A stretch of 64,000 bases of DNA from Ligula intestinalis (Eukaryota > Platyhelminthes > Cestoda > Diphyllobothriidea > Diphyllobothriidae), in assembly GCA_036362985.1 (NCBI GenBank), contig JAYGXS010000007.1, positions 3,722,359 through 3,786,358 on the forward strand. The letters run 5' to 3'. Each line of letters begins with the position of its first letter. The stretch's first letter is position 1. Shown here piece after piece: positions 1-10,339 of the stretch. The position numbers and the translations under genes are program-made. Under the pieces are notes generated by a model. That model worked only from the letters and a program-made list of their open reading frames with translations. It made no database searches and was not told where the DNA came from.

Positions 1-1900
1 TATCACGTGCCACAAGCCCTAAACTGGCGATTAATACATGTTTGCATTCTCGCACCCATAAAGGCAAGCTTAAAATACCTTTTGATTTTAAAACGTATCA
101 GCCGAGTGTTCCTATCAGCTTCTGCTATTTATTATGCTTTTTAACTGATGTTATGATATAACGACATTATAAAACCGTCAACCCATTTGCTGATGGCATT
201 CTTAATGTTGTTATCCATCCACTTCTCTGTGAATAATGTCTGCAAAGTCTTCCCGTACTGTGCGTCGAAGCTACTGACATCTGACCTGTCTTAGAATGGT
301 GTATGAGCATTCCGCACTCCCATTCGGAGCACGTCAACCTAAGATTATTGAGAAGTTTGTAAATATTCCTCTTGGCCTCTGTGTATAGAGCAATTTTTGT
401 TTAAAATTGTGTATGTGTGTTGTCGAATAAAAGCGTATTTATCTCTCTTTTAAATTCCACCAGCTACCTACATCCCACATACGGGAAAAACGTTTCCGGG
501 GGGAGGGTTACATAGGAACGTGTTTTTAAAACCGATTTCTTAATGCTAAGCGCCAACCTTATAACCATCATGTGAACCCTTCCCACTAGCAGCAGAAAAT
601 GCAGGCATGGAGTAGGCAGGGTAGGGTTCTTGGGGTTAGCTATGAGTTAAACCTCTGGTACCCGGAAAAATATCCCCCGCACTGAGGCAGCTAACAAATG
701 GTCAACTGAGGGCACCACCCACGTTGTCGACCAGACGATGTCAACTGCGCGACCATCTTACGGAGCAATTAAACAGTTAATGACCAATGAAGCCAATCGG
801 AAGGAGAATCGGAAAAAAGGTTACCTAGTTCAGAAGGCTGACCGAGTTCTGGCGTATATTTGGGAAATTTAGTTTTTTAAAATAAAATATTACAGCAGCA
901 CGTATTATCTGAAGGAGTTTCCAAGAGTTTTATACGTCTTTGGAGGCATTCATCTGGAGGCATAGGAGAAGACTGCTTCACCCTTCATATTCTTTTACCT
1001 TGGTAAGAATGATACGCTTAGAAGACGAACCTAAGTAATTTGCTTTATTTAAGCCGATCCGGCAAGGAACGCTTTATATTGTATTCTTATCAAAAGCCCG
1101 AATTTGTCATAACTAAGACTCACCTTGTGCTACGTAACAATAGCTTTTGCGTGTAAGCCACCCACTAATACTGCATTCAGGTATCACAAAGCTAAAATGC
1201 TTAAGAGAAATTTTTTATGTGAACTTCCATGCAAACCGCACATTTTGCTTTAAACAGCTTCTATTTAATTCACTTTTTTTCAAAAAACAGGATTAAGTCC
1301 CAGTTTTAAGGGAGGTGGAGGGTGGGATAAAAAGCAAGTCAACAAACTTTGCCCGAAAAAGAACATCACCTAGCGGTCAGCCAGCCAAGTTTCACTAAAA
1401 ATGCATCGTCTGTTTAATCAAATACGAAACACACTTTTCTTCTCTGATTGCAAACCGTTCGCCATAATTAAATTTCTTACGGGTTCTGATTTCCACAAGG
1501 TATTTTCAGACATCCTTTTGTTTAACGGTGGAAGAAGAGGCGGGCGTTTCCGGCAGGGAAGCATTTCTGCTCAAAAAATATTTCTGATTGTGCAGAAGGC
1601 TTGCACTGCTCGTACACTCAATTTTGGCGCACTCATGTGTGAATATTTATTGCATTTACCTGTGTAATTTTGTAGGTCATACCGTGACTCTGCACTTTAA
1701 GGGAAGAACAGTGGTTTTCCGTCAGCGCTTCCGAGCCATTTAATTTTCGAGAAATTTCTACGAACATACATTTTCCTTGCCAACCCAGTCTTTTTCGCGT
1801 CGTTTTACGCATCGCCATAGATTCCCTTGCTAAATTCGTGCTCGCAGGGGCATGGGACGTTTTGAGAATGTGAAGAGTTGTGATCACTGGGACAAGACAT
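1..1900. other. Gene-free stretch
   Basis: No coding region could be supported here. The only structure recognised is a copy of dispersed repeat R3 at about 110-330. Short open frames show no family resemblance and the base composition is ordinary AT-rich intergenic DNA. Confidence 0.6.
110..330 (+). repeat. Dispersed repeat R3, copy 1
   Basis: This stretch aligns in the same orientation with about 13450-13670. Shared blocks include an AACGGTC/AACCGTC-CATTTGC motif, a segment reading AAGTCTTCCCGTA, and a TGTGCGTCGAAGC/TGTGCGCCGAAGC block, in the same order and at similar spacing. The element type is not recognised: no coding potential, terminal repeat or target duplication was seen. Confidence 0.5.
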
Positions 1901-1905
1901 TTATT

Positions 1906-1948
1906 CACCTGACATCTCGTAATTCATCGCGAATGCTTCATCAGAAAT
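1906..1948 (-). ncRNA. Hammerhead-like PLE terminal segment (family D), solo
   Basis: Read on the minus strand, this has the core box CTGATGA at about 1934, an inexact stem II around a GCGA turn, then GAGA where the hammerhead consensus has GAAA, then TGTC and AGG. It is followed by AATAAA and by a CTTG-TCCCAGTGATC block shared with the other PLE ends in this window. No PLE reading frame adjoins it in this orientation, so it is a solo end. The GAAA-to-GAGA change and weakened stem II make present catalysis doubtful. Confidence 0.5.
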
Positions 1949-2071
1949 ATAAGCATACACAGCAGCAGAAACAGGTCATCTTGCACAGGGGGTTGCAGTG
2001 TTGAGGGGATACAATCAGTGTGATATTTTGCGAAAATTCCGATTGAAAATTTCAGAAGCCGAATTAACAAA

Positions 2072-2107
2072 CATACGATTGTTTTCGATAAATTCTCTTC
2101 AGGCCTT
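2072..2107 (-). ncRNA. Hammerhead-like PLE terminal segment (family A), solo
   Basis: On the minus strand this reads AGGC, CTGAAGA (one change from CTGATGA), GAATTTATC and GAAA. The same arrangement ends the family A PLE copies at 24881-24910 and 55291-55322. It lies about 145 bp upstream of the plus-strand family A fragment and points the opposite way, like an inverted terminal arm. Confidence 0.5.
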
Positions 2108-2249
2108 TGCATTTCTATGGTAATTTACTGAGTAAACTGTACGGATTGGTAGAAAAAAATTGTGCGGTGTTGAGAGTAAATGGAAGAGGGGCGGATATCG
2201 GGGTAAAAAATCTAATCGGATTTAGGAGAAACTAGTAGACAAGGAAGTT

Positions 2250-2690
2250 GATAAGCTGCGGGGTATGGAATATATTGGTCGCACGAGCCGGCGTTAGTAC
2301 AAAAGAGTACGAGAACACATGTGGGCCAAATAAAGAGCATAAAAAGTTTCATTATAACGCACCTAGTAGACTCAGACCATCGCGTGGATGCCAGAGGGGC
2401 CTTCAGAGTGATCTTCAAGGTGCCCTCAAGCCATTCAAAATTCCTTCGACAGCGTCTGTTGGCTACGGCAGAAGCGGCCGTCATCAGTTTACACCGACCG
2501 GTCTTGTGCGCCCTTAAGAATTTCATAACGGCGCCGCAGTTACCATGGTCAAAAGCCCCTTATCCAACAGCAAGCAGCTTATCACCTCAGCCGACTACCA
2601 GTCCACATATTGTTGATCAGATATTGACCCCGATTTCCTCTTTCCTCCTGCCCAGACAACACTACGAAACTGCAAAAGTATGACAATTAA
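2250..2690 (+). mobile_element. Penelope-like element fragment, family A, GIY-YIG endonuclease domain
   Basis: This is the C-terminal GIY-YIG endonuclease of a PLE, the module that nicks target DNA for retrotransposition. The first part, about 2253-2318, contains the signature EYIGRTSRR followed by VREHMWAK, interrupted by a TAG stop. A one-base frameshift near 2320 moves the frame to a segment with HLVDSDHRVDARGAFRV, LRQRLLATAEAAVISL and PVLCALKNFITAP. The same blocks recur in the family A copies at 25110-25955 and 55411-55937. The reverse transcriptase part is missing. Stops and the frameshift make this a dead fragment. A family B fragment in the same orientation begins about 100 bp downstream. 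Confidence 0.85.
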
Positions 2691-2794
2691 CGGCTTCCCT
2701 ATCGAGGACAATTGCACAATGTGTTCACGATATCGGGACTCATACCCGAGGCGGTCCTAAAAAATTTCCGCAAAAGTTTCCAAAGTAAAATATC

Positions 2795-3175
2795 TTCGGC
2801 GAGTGTTCAGGAAAAATGGCTACCCGCCTAAACTTCTCAGCCGGTGCATGCAAAATCGAGATGGACAACAAAATCACACCGATTGAGTGAACCCTTACGT
2901 CAGAAATGTCTCGGAGGCCTTTGGCCGTCTCCTCGAACCACATGGAATGGGAGTAGTGCACAGACCGGAGACAACTATGACACTTCAGCTAATGGAACCA
3001 AAATGCCCACTGCCACGGCAAGAATAACCTGGAGTCGTTGATACGATCTGTTGCAGATGTGGATGAACCAACTACGCTGGAGAAACTGAAAGATATTGAA
3101 GATGCGGCAGCAGTGCGGAGGAAGGAGGCCAATTCTCGAAGTTCGGTTCATTCGACGTGACTCGGCCGCACATTC
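2795..3175 (+). mobile_element. Penelope-like element fragment, family B, linker and start of GIY-YIG domain
   Basis: In the plus-strand frame this encodes RRVFRKNGYPPKLLSRCMQ, then VNPYVRNVSEAFGRLL and MGVVHRPET, the conserved region between RT and endonuclease in PLEs. The start of the GIY-YIG domain follows, including PGVVDTICCRCG and NYAGETERY. At least three in-frame stops break it, one just after CPLPRQE and another just before NYAGETERY. The counterpart segment at 36855-37330 aligns over MGIAHRPQATIRR and the CNYVEETGR region. The RT palm and the end of the endonuclease are absent. Inactive relic. Confidence 0.8.
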
Positions 3176-3179
3176 AAAA

Positions 3180-4920
3180 CGAATGAGGATTAAATAATCG
3201 CAAGAAGTGAAAAATATGGATTTGCAATTAATGGTAACTCAATCTCAAATGCATTAAAAAACCAAAAAAGCATGTTATCCATGTGTGAGGTTTATGCTGA
3301 TAAAATATGAGAACTCATATTGCATACATTTTTTCACGCCCAACCTCGGTTTCTTTTGTCTTGACACGGCTGCAGGTGTGGGAACCTGTATTCATGAATT
3401 TTGCGGAAGTCATTTCCCCGCAAAGCGGAATTCTGGATAACCACAAAATTGGCGGTGGAACTTATATTTTAAGTGACAGGGACACTGAAAGTTAATGGAA
3501 AAATAAATGTTACCCATTCGTCATGTTGAACGAAGAACTTGTTCAAAAGTGTGCATCCCGAGCCGACTTAAAGATGTTACGATTATATCGTAAGATAATA
3601 TTTTGAAACTACTTGAATAATCTGGTGCAGCTGAACATGATGCTTATGCAGCACGATGGTGGTCACAGCTATGGTGGGTTGTAGATCAACATCTTCCCCG
3701 TTTCTTGGTGCAGGTCAGCGAAAATTTTTGCACGAGACATCTTGGTTATGTTGAATACAGAAGGGTCCCCGAAAGCCGCTCGGATTATTTGTTTCTTGTT
3801 GTCTTATCTAGCAGTTAGCCTCAAGAACCTGACCACAAGGCAGCGGTGGCAAGCACACTTATTTAATGGCGCTTCACGCTCACCATGTTATCATGTCATC
3901 ATTTGGATCTGGGGCATTTTATAGGGAATTCGGTGCGCCAAACATCAGCCCTCCGCGTCCGGGTATCACTGCCGCCGATGATATCGCTCTTCAAACTTCA
4001 CGCTTTGACGAGAGATTGTTGCGCTGGTTGGTTTTTCATAAATACCAGGAAGACTAAGTTATTCTCAAGCTGCATACGTGAGCAGAAGTAGCCCCTCTGG
4101 GGATTAATGGCCGTCAACTTGAAGGATTTGACAGCTTAAAACACCTCGAGGCAAGGCTGCTACAGAACTGCCAGACCAAGGATGACATTTTCTTCTGACA
4201 TAGATGCTGCCTTCTGAATCTTGTTGCGAGTGGGTGTTGAGTAGTTTGACGTCCTCTCTCGCGTTCAGCGATATTTTGTTCTGAAGTGGGAGGAGAATTT
4301 GGATATAAAAATGTATCCGCGTCTTCTTAAAAAGACGTTTATATGTAATTATTAAATGGCTAATAATTTACATCATTATTTTCATACCCAGCAGATGGTG
4401 CATTTGTTCACCAGCAGAAGGGCGCAAACACATTAAATCTCAACCAAATACCAGCTTCTTGTATCCGTAAACAAAAATTTTCAGTAAGGCGTCCTACTGA
4501 TTAGTTTGCAGCCATATTTCCAGCGATGTCCGTTAAGCGTGGATGTCTGCATTCAAATATACATCTTCTGAACACCTCCAAAATGAGTCGATAAAAAATC
4601 ACTACATGAGTAAAAGTTGGTTGTTCCGATATTTTTGTGATGAAATACACTTAATGATGAGGATTCACAACAATAGATTACTGAGGTGGAAAGTAACGTA
4701 CTTGTTCAAGTTTCTTATTCATGCTAGGGCAGCTACCAGTTTTTAGAAAAAAATATAAATTTGATATCTATTAAGATCAAACTGAGTTTGTGTGTGCAGA
4801 AAAGCAAAAAAAATCTACTTCAAAATGCGGCATTCGGAGAACACTGGATATTTTAGGAATCATCCTGTGTGCTAATAATAAATATTAAAAGCCTATTAAT
4901 CCAATCATTGAGCATGTAGT
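3180..4920. other. Gene-free stretch
   Basis: No gene, repeat or RNA was recognised. Several overlapping short frames at 3740-4090 do not resemble any known family and look like chance openings. Confidence 0.5.
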
Positions 4921-4922
4921 GT

Positions 4923-5083
4923 TGGCGACAAGACAAACTGTAATGGTCATTTTGGCTCATTAGCTGTTCTTTAGTCAGTCGTAGCCAATCACATGTAATG
5001 CATCACCCGAGGCGCGAACTCGAGACCTTTTCAATCAGAGTTTAACACTAACCATTGAGCCACGAACTCCTTGTCTTGCCGAC
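4923..5083 (-). repeat. tRNA-derived SINE with degenerate hammerhead-like tail
   Basis: On the minus strand a tRNA-like head starts near 5077 with an A-box-like TGGCTCAATGGTTAG. A B-box-like GAGTTCGCGCC and a CCTCGGGTGATG block follow. The tail at 4936-4980 reads CTGACTA, a GCT-AATG-AGC hairpin, AAAA, TGACCA and TTACAG, matching the tails of the SINEs at 21835-22010 and 22095-22200 position by position but with the core mutated. The ends carry a short inverted match: GGCAAGACAA at the 5' end and TTGTCTTGTCGCC at the 3' end. Confidence 0.65.
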
Positions 5084-5159
5084 TTAAGTCGGGAAATACT
5101 GAAACTCCTTGATGAACGTTCCCAAACCCCTAAGGGGACACCCTTGTGACTCTGCGCCT

Positions 5160-5350
5160 TTGGCCTAATTTCTCGGACCCTGACAGCAGCTTGATGGTAA
5201 GGGCGTCTGCCTCTTTTCCAAGAGGTCGCGGGTTCGAGGTCACTCCAATCTCAAATGTCTTTGCCGGCAATACTATCGGTTTTGACTACAAGACACTACG
5301 GCCGCTGTCACTGTCCGATAAACCACACGTAAAGACACAGCAGGACGCGT
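5160..5350 (+). repeat. tRNA-derived SINE head, second type
   Basis: A tRNA-like promoter region runs from about 5179. An A-box-like CAGCTTGATGGTAAGG is followed by a B-box GCGGGTTCGAGGTC about 35 bases later, the spacing used by internal RNA polymerase III promoters. The downstream body (5250-5350) does not carry the hammerhead-like tail of the other SINEs. No terminal poly(A) or target duplication was identified, so the 3' limit is approximate. Confidence 0.5.
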
Positions 5351-5359
5351 GAGTTCCGT

Positions 5360-8300
5360 AAGCGGTCTGTACATGAAAAGCTTGAAAACCAAAGGCTAAT
5401 TTTGGTAGTATGACTCATATTCTAGGGAATAGCACATGCACAGATAGACAAATAACTTAATAGGGAGATCGTGTTTTGACTGCCTTCCTGCTTCTGCCAG
5501 ATAATGGGTTTTATGATGACCAAACCACTTTAAAAAGTGATTATTTTGAAAACAGAGGTTGCTGACATGCAATTCCACCATTAAGTTTTCCTTAGAGATT
5601 TTAAAGACACTACAGCTGAATAGGCCATTTATTGGACTAGTAACGTGACATCTGAAAGCTGTTGTTGCCTGTTAGAGACAGATTTTACACTAAAATTCAG
5701 CTGTCGCGATTGACGCCGCCCAGTTCCCCACCCTTCATAACTGACACAAGGTATGAATTTCTGTATAAGATATCTGAAGTCAGACACTTCTTACCCCGGT
5801 GCGTGTCAGGCTTGCACCCTCCAGCATCAGATAATTAAGCAGTTCTGACAGTAGCCTGACGCTGGAGGTGGGGATGAGAGTGAGGTCGAAGGTTTAGCGT
5901 TTTTTCCTCACTATGGACAATCTGACGAGCTTGAAGCTATCACGGTTTGATTAGAACCGTGGCTTGGGAGGTTGTCAGCAAATGGGGTTCAGTACACAAC
6001 TCGTCAGCTCAGCGTGCGTTAGGTGGAGTGGTGGACCGGCGGACTGAGAGTCAGGCTATAATGACACCTTCCTAATGTGATCTACAACTTTGATTTGGTT
6101 TTCTGGTTGCGGCACCCTCTCCAGTCTTCTTTTTTCTGTAATGACACCAGACCAACGTGGGAGAGCAAAAAAATAGCATGATGTAGATGCAGTAAAAATC
6201 ATCGTCATCCTGATATTGAGCGCACGCCGAGCATTGTCAGAACGACGAACGATTTGCCATTGAGGCTGTCGGACTCCAACAGTACCTCTCAAAGTATCTT
6301 CTCTCTCAGCCACCTTGTTTTGCCAGCAAGAAAATGTCAAGACGACCGAAGGTGAGCTCGGACGCAGTGAACGATAAAACTAAGCAACAGATTTTCGCAC
6401 ACCACACACGCCCAAATTTATCATATTTTGCTAGGTGAATATTATTAACACATTTGTGAATTACCCACCAATGTCACACTCCAACGTAGAAAGCGTATTT
6501 CAAAATCCAGGGGCCGGAAAACAAACGAGAAAAATCGATCAGTCAACGGCCGTCAACGTATGTTGATATACAGAGGCAAGATGGCGGATGAGGATAATCG
6601 ATCAGTCGACGGAGAAAACTGTATAATGCTGATTGATAGTGGCGGTTTACGGAAGAGAGCCGGGCCAACTCTCACAGACTGCCGCGAACAACTAAACTTA
6701 TTCCTGTGAGCAATAACAGGATGTCTGGTTCTTATACTAGAATGCTAAATTTGCAAATTTGCGCTCGCAAAAGATATAGTTACTGCGTAAGTCGACAGTC
6801 CAGAAAGCAACAACTTTTAGCATGCCAGATGCATAGCTGCGCCGAATTGACTGGCTCATATTAGGTCGTCAAATATGAAGTTTTTATTGAGCTTTATGGT
6901 TAAATTTGACATTTGACATATTTTGTCTTTTTGGAATGTTGCCACACCACTTGCTTCAAATCACTCGGAGTTTCAAAATATTTTTAAAATAAATTTGCTT
7001 TTTTAAAGATGGAAATATTATTATTTACCTGGAAACGCACCATCGCATACAAATGATGTAGTTAACTAACATTATCTGCACATATCAGCCAGTATGCAAT
7101 AAGTTTGTTCCGATAACGCACGGTAATGTGTTCATCCAGAACCAAAAAGCCGACAAATTGTAAGTCACGGTGGTGTGATACGCACAGAAAAGGGTACACG
7201 AAGCGCTGTCGAGTTTTGACAATGGCAAGTAAAACATTCTACCCTACTTATATTAATTTGGCAAACTTAGAAGTCGATACGTGAGCTTTACGTCAATTAA
7301 GAGAACTTCGAAGCAGGAAGCTAGGAACATTCTTTTGGTGCTTGCTTTGAATCGAAGGTGTGGTGATAAATCGATGCAATAATTTGTCCATACACGTTCA
7401 GCATAGGGGTTGTAGGACACATTACACTTTGGCTTTTGAGTTCGACCGGGTCCAATCTACAATCTCTAGGACATGAGTGCAAGCACAGCGACTTACGCAT
7501 GGATTACTTTTAAGTGATAGTGCTTCATTTACTGCGCCCACTGTTTCATTTTACTCAGCTTTTCCTGCCCCGCTTGTGCCCCGCATCACGATAGAAAGAA
7601 GATTATAGTCGAAATGATCGGGAGCCAATAATAAAAACACAGGTATTTATGAAGCGCCGGTGGATGGTCCGGCAGTAACCTGTTGTCGGTTCTGCCACCA
7701 AAACCCTCGTCAACATTAAACAACTAGTCAGGGTTTTAAAAAAAGCATGCAAAGAGGACAGATTCTAATTGTGTTATCTTTAAGACCGTTTAATGTGCCT
7801 TCATAGCTTCACATGGCTGACACTAAATCTTGTCCTTATAGTAAACAAAGTTAACCACAACTGTCATACGATTCTATGAGACCCGTATGACCTCTTAAAG
7901 AAATAGCTGATTTTTTTGAGAGAGTATGTATATGAGGAATAGGATGGAGTCATTGAATTCATGTGTAAAGCCTGGTATCGTTCGTCAGTATAAGACGATG
8001 TAATGTTTTTTGAACTCTCCTAGCATAGCATTTGACGAGGGCTTACTTCTGCTACTAAGCGAGTACAAAAAAATACGTTCTATGCATATTTTTGTATTGT
8101 AGGTTCGAATGTATAAAGGCATAAAACAGGTGAGACAAAGCGCAGGCCTCATATCAATCCATTTTTTACTTCAGATGCTCAGGAAGACTCACATACCGAA
8201 GCTGCCATCCTGGCGTGACTGACATGTCGGGAGGCAAAGCAGTACGATGAACCTGTAGCGACCCCCTTCCTTAGACATGCTTTCCTCGGACGCCGCGCGG

Positions 8301-10085
8301 AATAGGTCATGACTGGCGTGACCGCCACGGGTCCGCAAGACACCATTGTCAAGGCCTCCGTTCAAGGTCACTCCTGTCTGTTTTTCTCAAGGCGGTCTAG
8401 TCTCACTAGCCAATCAATTCTCAAGGCGAGACCAGTGCCCGAGATGCGGGTGAGATGTTTACGCTCATTCACTTCCAGAGCCGACGACTCACTGTTCGGA
8501 GGCAGTCTCTCTGGACTCCGGCTCATTCATGGCTAGCCTGCACTCGTCTGGAAGTTACTTATCCTATTGCTTATATACTACGCTTGTTCCTACCATAGTA
8601 AATTCTCCCTGACACTATGGCCTTCCACGCCTTATTCTATTCAACTAGCTTAAACATGCTGGGATGCGGTCTCTCGTCTATTATCTGGCTATACCACATC
8701 GAATCCCACAAAAATTATTAAAATCTACTGCTTAAATGGAAAAAATAAGTTAGAATATCGATTGAAATTTCAAGATTAGGAACATCTACAGTTAATGGAA
8801 GTCTCCCCTCAATTCTGTATTTCGATGAGTAAGTCGTAGAAAAAATAAAAGGCAATAAAGATGAGCCAACAAAGGATATTTTTAAACTTCTAGAATTTCC
8901 GGCCAAAAATGGGAGGTTAAATCACCTACATTTTTTATCTGTATTAACCAATTGGATGAATCTGTTGTCTGCTTATTTTCTGCGTTCTTTTCCTACCATA
9001 GATATCCATGGTGTTACTTGACGACTTTCTTTACAAATTCTTGTGCTAGAAGTTGAAGTATACTCCACGCACCTCTCATTCTGTACTAACACCGTCAACG
9101 GCTCCTGATGCAACAGTGAACGTACATTCTGGAATAGTGCTCAACTGTGATTCTGAGTGAGATTAAGGAATGACCGGTATGTATTAACATGCACTTAGTG
9201 TGTCGTAGATGTTGTCAGCACTTCTCTGCACTCACGTTGCAATGAACATGTGCATTGTGCATGGAGGTACCCAAAAAAACGAAGTTTTAATTCATGTAGG
9301 TAATTTGGTTGGCAATGCTGCCACCTCCCATTCTGCAAATAGACACCAAACTCTTACCGTAACGACCAACTCTTTCGGCAAACTGGGAGATTTTCCGATT
9401 AACCCTCCCTATATTTCTGAAGTTGTTTAAGAGCAGGTTCTTTATTTCGGGGTTTGCATGGAGCATTTTGGTAGGAAGCCCAATGGGAAACGATAATTTA
9501 CCGATGTTTTTATTGATTTAGGTGAAGCCAAATTTAACGTGAAGCTCAGAATCATAAGTCACCCTTAAATGTTCAGAACAGGCAAGAAACACTCGTACAC
9601 CAACGTTTACTGACCGTTGACGGAATTGATATTTTACCGCTCTATACTCCTATTCCTATTACGATACTTCGCGTATGAAGAAAGTTTAATTCCGAATTTT
9701 AAATAAGAACTCTCTTCATAACAAATGGAAATATTATGTATTCTTTAAAACTTTGAGTAAAGCATAATCTTATACTGCAGGTTATCACTTGCTCTCAGTG
9801 GATGTAACTATTTCTTCTAAAAATGTGAATATTTACCAGCAAAATAACCTATATTTCGTTCTCTCAGTGACCTTTGGAGGGCTCTCTGACTTTTACATTG
9901 TACACAAGTTTAAAGTGTGAATGATAAGGATTTCATGGTAAAAAAATAATAAGGCAACATATGGTTAAACGATTAGAAAAAATAGTGCGAGCAAATAAAA
10001 AATTAAGTATGACCTTATTTCGAATTATTTTTATGTAGGACGGAACCGTAGCTCGTACAGTTCCAGAGACTTGGTGTTCGCCCTC
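5360..10085. other. Gene-free stretch with a GC-richer island at 8190-8540
   Basis: No gene could be supported. About 8190-8540 is clearly richer in G and C than its surroundings and is open on both strands (60-75 codons each), but the translations match no family I recognise. It may be a degenerate repeat or an exon remnant. A minus-strand frame at 6056-6340 is likewise unassigned. The remainder is AT-rich and featureless. Confidence 0.45.
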
Positions 10086-10089
10086 AGAG

Positions 10090-10335
10090 AACCTTTTGCA
10101 TTTCTGAAGGAATGAGCAGTGGCCAACAAGGAGTTCTTACGTGAATTGAAATGACAATCTATGATCCATTCTTGGTAGTATGGTTGACGAAAACCGGCCT
10201 TCTTCGACAACTCTTGCTGAATTGAGGAGATCCACACTAAACGACTGGAGAAAGGTCCCCTTGGAGACCCTCCAGAATCTCATTTATTCGCTGCAAAAGA
10301 GGCCAAAAGTTGTCGTAAAGGTGAAAGGAAAATTT
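10090..10335 (+). mobile_element. Tc1/mariner transposase C-terminal remnant
   Basis: The plus-strand frame covering about 10185-10330 reads LAELRRS, then NDWRKVPLETLQNLIYS, then QKRPKVVVKVKG. This is the familiar C-terminal tail of Tc1-like DDE transposases, where a segment of the form W-x-x-(I/V)-P-x-E-x-(L/I)-x-x-L-I-x-S-(M/L) leads into a basic end with a V-K-x-K-G motif. Upstream a weak QWP followed by stops may be the WP-x-S-x-D-x-N-P motif region. No catalytic aspartates or terminal inverted repeats were found. An old inactive relic; the minus-strand open frame over the same bases is a shadow. Confidence 0.75.
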
Positions 10336-10339
10336 CCTA

